From: Haladaptatus sp. QDMS2
GTDB taxonomy: Archaea; Halobacteriota; Halobacteria; Halobacteriales; Halococcaceae
Reading direction: 5' to 3'
DNA: 64,000 bases
NCBI RefSeq assembly: GCF_029338295.1
Contig: NZ_CP119791.1
Span: forward strand, 434,001-498,000
Shown: positions 59,204 to 64,000 of the stretch, piece by piece
Position numbering within the stretch: position 1 is the stretch's first letter
Layout of the letters: each line of letters opens with the position of its first letter
The notes under the pieces: model-generated
Database searches by the model: none
What the model was told of the DNA's origin: nothing
Seen by the model: the letters and a program-made list of their open reading frames with translations, nothing else
Position numbers and translations under genes: made by a program

Positions 59204-59492
59204 TATAGTGGCAGTTTCGTGGCTTTGTTATGAATCGCCGCTTTCGCGGGAAACCGGCCTCTCTCGCGCCGAAAAATCAGTCAGAGTAGCGGTATTTCAC
59301 GACTGACAACTCGGCGCGCACAGACAGTCAGCCGGATTGAATTCGACCGGATACGGCGCTTTCACGTGAATTCTTCGCTTACTCGCTCAGCAATCACAGA
59401 GTATTCGGTGAAACTGCCAGTTTCTCCGATTTTTCACCGACAACTGGCGGTCTGACCCGTGTGACTATCAGGTCTGCCACACTGGTCCGTGC
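59204..59492 (-). other. Intergenic region with no recognised gene
   Basis: A 289-base gap between the DUF4397 gene and the spermidine-synthase-like gene. TTCATAAC at about 59226-59233 is a TATA-like element for the DUF4397 gene. The remainder has several short GC palindromes and no convincing ORF. Confidence 0.45.
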
Positions 59493-61067
59493 TCACCCGG
59501 CGAGTGCAGCTGGCGCGACTGTCGTGCGATTGTCGGCCTCCTGGACCACGTATCGCTGGCCGATAAGCGGGTCGAGCAGGTCGTCGACCGGTGCGCGGTC
59601 GTCGCGCAGCACGGGCACGTTCTCGACGTTTTCGCTGTTGCGATAGGTCCGGAGTTCGCTGCTGAGGTCGATACCGATGTCACGGTTTGCGTTCCGGGCG
59701 AGCAACTCCTCCTGGGTGAGCACCGTCGCGTTCTTCGTGGCCACCACCTCGATGTTCTGGATGACCGTGGCGTCTACCGTTGGAAAACTGTACACCTGCG
59801 GAAACACCTGCGCCATCGTCTTGTACTCGGCGCGGTAGAACTGCGAGGCCGCTCCCTGTGGCGCGGAGATGATGTTCGCAAAGAGCACACCGTCATCTGA
59901 GAGCCGGCTTTCGGCCAGTCGCATGAACTCCTCGGTGGTCAACTGGAAGGGAACTTTGTCCATCTTGTAGGCGTCGAGGATGATGAGGTCGTACGTTTCG
60001 TCCGTCTGCTGGAGGAACTGACGGCCGTCCATGTTGTGGATGCGAAGGCGGTCCGATTCTTCGACCGCGAAGTACTCTTTTGCCACCGAGATGACCTCGG
60101 GGTCGATTTCCACCACGTCCACGGTCACGTCGTAGTCCTCGACGAACCGTTTCGGTCCGGTGAATCCACCGCCGCCGATGAACAGCACGCGGTCTACGTC
60201 GTCAGTCATGAGCAGCGGAAGGTGAAAATAGCGCGTGTAGGTGAACACGTGTCGAGAGGGATTGTCGAGGTCCATCGCGCTGTGTCGCTGGCCGTCGAGG
60301 TACAGCGTGCGCGTGCCGCCGAGGTCGATGACCTGGAGTTCCTGGTAGGGGGTTTGCGTCTCGTAGACGATGCGTCCCTCGATGCTGACCCCGGCTGCGC
60401 CGCTGCCGACAGCGGCGACGAGTAAGAGCGTCACCGCCGCGCTCCCGAGTGCCTGGTCGGTCGTGATGTCGGGGCGGGCGACGAGGACGGCCGCGCCGAC
60501 GGCGATGAGGCCGAGAACGAGACCAATCTGGTCGATACTCAACTCAGGAATGAGGATGAACGTCGTCCCGAACGCCCCGACGATGCTGCCGACCGTCCCG
60601 ACCGCGTAGACGCGGCCAGAGGCCGCACCCGTGCTCTCCGTCTCAGAGAGTTCGGCGGCGTAGGGGCTCACGAACCCGAGCAGGTAGGTCGGCGGCCCGA
60701 ACAGGAGAACCACGGCGGGCAGCGACGCGAATCGGCTGGGGAGTGGAAACGCCCCTGCTGCACGCAACAGTACCTCGCCGGCGAAAATCAGGACGGCGAC
60801 GTACAACGCGGTGCCGAGCAGGAGACGGACGAGGCGTCTGGTCGAGGCGCGTTTTGCCGCGAGGCGGCCGCCGCGGTAGTAGCCGAGACTGAGCGCCGCG
60901 AGAAAGACGCCGATGATACTCCCCCAGGTGAAAATGCTGCTTCCGTACTGTGGGGCAATCATCCGGCCGGCGAGGATTTCCAGTCCCATACTGGTCATCC
61001 CCGAGGCGAACACGGCCAGTTCCGGCTTTGGGGGTAACGCGGGCAGGCGGGCGGTGCGGGTGGCCAT
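59493..61067 (-). CDS. Membrane-anchored spermidine-synthase-like methyltransferase-fold protein
   Basis: A 524-residue fusion: residues 1-225 hold seven or so hydrophobic helices (EILAGRMIAPQYGSSIFTW, FLAALSLGYYRGGRLAA), and residues about 240-500 form a spermidine-synthase domain with YLDGQRHSAMDL, FIGGGGFTGPKRFVE, VDVVEIDPEVISVAKEYF and LIILDAYKMDKVPF. The usual catalytic Asp of spermidine synthases is replaced in part (DAYKMD), so a polyamine activity is uncertain. Haloarchaea are generally poor in spermidine; the true substrate is unknown. Confidence 0.82.
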   Translation of the reverse strand: MATRTARLPALPPKPELAVFASGMTSMGLEILAGRMIAPQYGSSIFTWGSIIGVFLAALSLGYYRGGRLAAKRASTRRLVRLLLGTALYVAVLIFAGEVLLRAAGAFPLPSRFASLPAVVLLFGPPTYLLGFVSPYAAELSETESTGAASGRVYAVGTVGSIVGAFGTTFILIPELSIDQIGLVLGLIAVGAAVLVARPDITTDQALGSAAVTLLLVAAVGSGAAGVSIEGRIVYETQTPYQELQVIDLGGTRTLYLDGQRHSAMDLDNPSRHVFTYTRYFHLPLLMTDDVDRVLFIGGGGFTGPKRFVEDYDVTVDVVEIDPEVISVAKEYFAVEESDRLRIHNMDGRQFLQQTDETYDLIILDAYKMDKVPFQLTTEEFMRLAESRLSDDGVLFANIISAPQGAASQFYRAEYKTMAQVFPQVYSFPTVDATVIQNIEVVATKNATVLTQEELLARNANRDIGIDLSSELRTYRNSENVENVPVLRDDRAPVDDLLDPLIGQRYVVQEADNRTTVAPAALAG

Positions 61068-61210
61068 TGCCCTCTCCTACGCGCACCGCGACATTAAAGG
61101 GTGCACGCGAAGTGACAGGTCGCCCTCGAAACGAGTCGTCACGGGTGTCAGTCATTTTCGGTGGCAGGTGAGCAGTTACGCATAAACGCATTGAGCGAAT
61201 CAAAGGGGAT

Positions 61211-61876
61211 ATGACCGTCATCGTACGCGGGTCCATCCCCGCAGATGAATTCGCCCTGAACCACGTCCTGTGTTCCTATCCGGATGTGGAGTTCGACATC
61301 GAACGCGTGGTGAAAAGCGGGGAAGACGCCGTCATGCCACTCGTCTGGGTTCGAGGGACAGACCGTGAGGACTTCGAGCAACTGTTGGAGGAAGACGAGA
61401 CGGTCAATTCGGTCTCACTGCTCGCCGACCTCGGCGACGAGTACCTCTATCGCATGGAGTGGGTGGACCAGGTAATCTTGCTCCTCGATATGCTCACCAG
61501 TTCGAAAGCGACGATTCTCGACGCTTACGGCCGCAACGACCGCTGGACCCTTCGGGTGATGTACCCCGACCGCGAGCGATTTTCAGACAACTACGACTTC
61601 GCCGAAGACGTGGGCGTCACCTTCGAAATCGAATCCATCCGCGAACTCGACGAGGAACCCGCCGGCCGGTTCGGTCTCACGAAGAGCCAGTACGAGACGC
61701 TCATCACCGCCGTTGAACACGGCTACTTCGAGGTTCCACGCGACAGTTCGTTAGAAGACCTCGCCGAAAAATTCGACGTGTCTCACCAGGCGCTTTCAGA
61801 GCGCCTCCGCAGGGGCATGAAAGCACTCGTCGAAGACGCGCTCGTCATCGGGCACGTCGACGAAGACGAAGAATAG
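61211..61876 (+). CDS. Bat-type helix-turn-helix regulator (HTH_10)
   Basis: A 221-residue haloarchaeal regulator related to the bacterio-opsin activator. The N-terminal 150 residues form a ligand-type domain (EFALNHVLCSYPDVEFDIER), and the C-terminal HTH_10 is GLTKSQYETLITAVEHGYFEVPRDSSLEDLAEKFDVSHQALSERLRRG, with the key GYFEVPR and SHQALSERLRR segments near residues 175-205. The signal is unknown. It sits between the divergent spermidine-synthase-like gene and the convergent ligase-family gene. Confidence 0.88.
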   Translation: MTVIVRGSIPADEFALNHVLCSYPDVEFDIERVVKSGEDAVMPLVWVRGTDREDFEQLLEEDETVNSVSLLADLGDEYLYRMEWVDQVILLLDMLTSSKATILDAYGRNDRWTLRVMYPDRERFSDNYDFAEDVGVTFEIESIRELDEEPAGRFGLTKSQYETLITAVEHGYFEVPRDSSLEDLAEKFDVSHQALSERLRRGMKALVEDALVIGHVDEDEE

Positions 61877-61884
61877 GTCGCGAG

Positions 61885-63027
61885 TCAGACGTTACTGTCT
61901 GCGTCCGCGACTTGCCGCGTGTGCCCGGCCATCAAGTTGCCGTCGCCGCCCGCACGGGGTGGTGCAGGGGTCGCCAGCAGTTCTACGTCTGCCCGGAGCC
62001 GGTCTGCGTACTGACGGCGAATCGTTCGCGCTTCTGACTCTTTAAGCGTGCCCGGCCCGCGCAATTCCTGGGAAATCGGCTCGTAGGCCGACGGGTCGAA
62101 GCCCATCGCTTCCAGGTAGTTGCACACCATCCCCGAATCGAGCCCCCACCGAATCGCCTGCTGGCTGACGGACTGCAACTGTTCGAACGTGGGGACGCCG
62201 ATGCGGTCGAACTGGACGCCCGTCGTGCCAATTTCGAGTGGCTTCGTCTCCGTCTGGGTGACGACGTCGCGCACGTCCATGGCCAATTGAACCGCCTGGC
62301 TCGGCAGCGTCGAGTCGGGTGCCCGCCACTCGACGGTCGGCTGTTCGTGACGCAGACGGACCGGGTTCAACACGGTGTTCTCTGCGCTGAAGTGTTCACA
62401 GACGTCTTCCTCTGCCACACCGCGCTCTGCAGCGAGGGTTTTGAACGCCTCGTAGGCATCCTCGGTCTGCTCGTTCCAGGCCTCGACGTTGTCTGCGTAC
62501 CCGCGCAGGTCGCAGTAGCGTTCGAAGTCCGATCCGCACTTCTTGCGGTAAGCAGCGGCCCGCGAAGAGTCCACCTCTCGCTCGCCGCAGTAGTACGGCG
62601 AGGAACTCACGAGCGCGAGTGCGGGGTCGAGCGCCGTAAGCAGGTTGAGTTGCCGACAGACGTTCCCCTTCTCGAAGTGAACGTGCGTGCCGGCGCAGTT
62701 TTTCGCGCTCTTGACGCCGTCTTCGTAGATGTCCTCGAAGAGATGCCCGCGCCCCTTCTTGGCCGGCACCGTTGCGTCGGTGAGCGGCGTCCCGAGTGGG
62801 ACGAGTTGCTTTTCGAGCGTGTCCGCGTACTGAATCGTTTTCCGAAGCGTGTCCTGTAAATCTCGTCGGAGTGCAGTCGCTGTTTCGTGCGGGTCTGTCC
62901 GCACCTCGATCAGTGGCCCGACGAACTCGGGTTCCACCTTGTCATGCGCGTCAGTGAGATCGTGGCCGTTACAAAGTCGTCCGTCGTCGTCGACGACCCA
63001 GAACTCGATCTCGATTCCTGTATTCAT
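61885..63027 (-). CDS. Glutamate-cysteine-ligase-family protein (GCS2 type)
   Basis: A 380-residue protein. GIEIEFWVVDDDGRLC at the N-terminus is the metal/ATP site of the GCS2 family, followed by GPLIEVRTDPHETA near residue 35, NCAGTHVHFEKG near 108, ALDPALALVSSSPYYCG near 130 and VEWRAPDSTLPSQAVQLAMD near 227. Haloarchaea make gamma-glutamylcysteine in place of glutathione, so this may be the ligase or a related carboxylate-amine ligase. Start ATG 63027 (MNTGIEIE) is chosen among three close starts. The truncated chimera at 53969-54889 is a paralogue. Confidence 0.82.
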   Translation of the reverse strand: MNTGIEIEFWVVDDDGRLCNGHDLTDAHDKVEPEFVGPLIEVRTDPHETATALRRDLQDTLRKTIQYADTLEKQLVPLGTPLTDATVPAKKGRGHLFEDIYEDGVKSAKNCAGTHVHFEKGNVCRQLNLLTALDPALALVSSSPYYCGEREVDSSRAAAYRKKCGSDFERYCDLRGYADNVEAWNEQTEDAYEAFKTLAAERGVAEEDVCEHFSAENTVLNPVRLRHEQPTVEWRAPDSTLPSQAVQLAMDVRDVVTQTETKPLEIGTTGVQFDRIGVPTFEQLQSVSQQAIRWGLDSGMVCNYLEAMGFDPSAYEPISQELRGPGTLKESEARTIRRQYADRLRADVELLATPAPPRAGGDGNLMAGHTRQVADADSNV

Positions 63028-63172
63028 CATAGTGGACCGGCGTGACTGCATCCCACCCCGGTCTTTCCTCTTTTCTGCTCATCCCCTCTCACTCTCCTGC
63101 TTGCAGGTGCAGTCTGTTTGTATCGGGGTCGATAACCCGTCAAAATACCACAGTGAACCGACCCGTCGGTTC

Positions 63173-64000
63173 TCAGTCCCAGTGGCTCAGATACTCGAAA
63201 TCCGCGGTCCGGTCGTCGAACCGACCGAGTCTGAACTGTTCCATCGGGAACGGGGCATCCTCACCCGTCACGAGACTCCGTACTGCACGACCGGTCACCG
63301 GCGAGAGCATGACCCCTCTGCCGTGCAGGCCAGTGACGAACACGAGACCCTCCGGGACCTCGTCGGGCGCGTCGATGATTGGAAGTCCATCCGGCGAAGC
63401 ACAATCGGCAGTCGGACAGCAGTCTTCCCGTCGGATGTCGCCCGCTTCGACCCCCGCGAGCAGCGGCGCGACGCGCTCCATCACGAGGTCACGAAACGAT
63501 TCCTCGACGCCCATCGGCGTTTCCTCGGGGTCAGAGAGGAGGTGCTCGTTCCCGCCGATGAGCACGTCGCCGCGGGGTGTGGGCCGCCAGTAGACGCGCA
63601 TTGTGGGTTCGGACCCGAGCGGTGCGTCCGCCGGCAACGGCGTGTCTGGTTCGACGACGACGGCGTTCCAGCGAAGCGGTCTGACCGGGAGTTCGACGTA
63701 CTCAGCGAGCAGGTCGCGCGTCTTCCAGCCGGTTGCGTAGACGACGTGGGCTGCGTCCACGGGGCCGTACTCGGTTTCGACGCCGACGACGCGGCCGTCT
63801 TCGACCCGCAGGTCGGTCACCGCGTGGTCGCGGAACACGGCGGCACCGGCCTGCTCTGCGGCCCACTTGAGCGTCATCGTGTAGTCGAGGGCGTCGAGGT
63901 AGCCGGTTCCCTCGTAGGCGAGCGCCCCGCCGTAGGCGGAGAGGTCCCCGAAGGCGTCAGGGTAGCGTGCCAGGAGCTCGTCCTTGGGGAGGAATTTACC
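63173..64000 (-). CDS. FAD-dependent oxidoreductase of the DAO family, N-terminus beyond the window
   Basis: At least 275 residues of a D-amino-acid-oxidase/glycine-oxidase-like flavoprotein. Visible regions: the LARYPDAFG segment, YEGTGYLDALDYTMTLKWAA, strand VVYATGWKTRDLLAEYVELP near the middle, VYWRPTPRGDVLIGGNEHL, and the C-terminal FAD signature EGLVFVTGLHGRGVMLSPVTG (GLHGRGVMLSP). The N-terminal GxGxxG lies past position 64000. By family it oxidises an amino acid or imino acid. The substrate is unknown. Confidence 0.85.
   Translation of the reverse strand, partial: GKFLPKDELLARYPDAFGDLSAYGGALAYEGTGYLDALDYTMTLKWAAEQAGAAVFRDHAVTDLRVEDGRVVGVETEYGPVDAAHVVYATGWKTRDLLAEYVELPVRPLRWNAVVVEPDTPLPADAPLGSEPTMRVYWRPTPRGDVLIGGNEHLLSDPEETPMGVEESFRDLVMERVAPLLAGVEAGDIRREDCCPTADCASPDGLPIIDAPDEVPEGLVFVTGLHGRGVMLSPVTGRAVRSLVTGEDAPFPMEQFRLGRFDDRTADFEYLSHWD

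Noticed and set aside
1-64000. tRNA, rRNA or CRISPR locus
   Set aside because: I looked in the intergenic regions for T-loop-like GTTCGAATCC patterns, cloverleaf arms and regularly spaced repeats and found none; GGTTCGAA-like strings fall inside genes or lack the other arms.

Overview
The window is a stretch of chromosome from an extremely halophilic archaeon (class Halobacteria). The evidence is the GC-rich coding sequence, strongly acidic proteins, short or absent 5' leaders behind TATA-like boxes, archaeal-type genes (DnaG primase, eIF5A with deoxyhypusine synthase, fused AhbA/AhbB siroheme decarboxylase, type I Idi) and many small haloarchaea-specific proteins. No rRNA, tRNA or CRISPR array was found. 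I cannot name the genus from the sequence alone.

Layout. 0-4 kb: a partial short-chain dehydrogenase, Idi, two tandem diacylglycerol-kinase-family lipid kinases and a PHP hydrolase. 4-10.5 kb: an Lrp/AsnC regulator divergent from carA, then UbiA, DUF547 and carB; carA and carB are split, face each other, and have similar TACGAA/TTCGAA motifs upstream. 10.6-20.9 kb: small haloarchaeal proteins, two FAD oxidoreductases, an ArsR-like regulator divergent from a deoxyribosyltransferase-like protein, homoserine kinase, an SCP2 protein with an alcohol dehydrogenase, and pdxS. 20.9-22.9 kb: an AT-rich island with a frameshifted Tat-exported trypsin-like protease and a startless coding remnant. 23-34.9 kb: DUF1405, a CARF-like DUF6293 regulator, a DUF3311/SSS transporter pair, a tRNA-binding protein, dnaG, GNAT, DUF92, a frameshifted wHTH/zinc-ribbon gene, a non-catalytic cis-prenyltransferase paralogue, a DMT transporter, the catalytic cis-prenyltransferase, and three back-to-back cold-shock genes.

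34.9-39.5 kb: a broken pilin-like gene, then the overlapping haem genes ahbAB, precorrin-2 dehydrogenase and hemA. 39.5-47.3 kb: CBS, pterin dehydratase, LWR-salt protein, HAD, two overlapping moeA genes (one fused to a periplasmic-binding-protein-like domain), Hsp20 and UbiB. 47.3-51.7 kb: an aminotransferase, then eIF5A, agmatinase, Nif3 and deoxyhypusine synthase, which fits the agmatine-based hypusination route known in haloarchaea. 52-56 kb: NUDIX, a FemAB-like protein, then a rearrangement scar in which the 5' end of an IS6-type transposase is fused in frame to the 3' part of a glutamate-cysteine-ligase-family gene, beside an alpha/beta-hydrolase stub. 55-64 kb: FNT and TSUP transporters, a fourth cold-shock gene, a sequon-rich DUF4397 secreted protein, a membrane spermidine-synthase-like protein, a Bat-type regulator, an intact glutamate-cysteine-ligase-family gene and a partial DAO oxidoreductase.

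Most worth a second look: the transposase/ligase chimera, the likely two-subunit cis-prenyltransferase (one subunit lacks the catalytic Asp but ends in an RXG motif, the other the reverse), the deoxyribosyltransferase-like protein with its own regulator, the CARF-like regulator away from any CRISPR locus, and three genes with lesions among otherwise intact neighbours.
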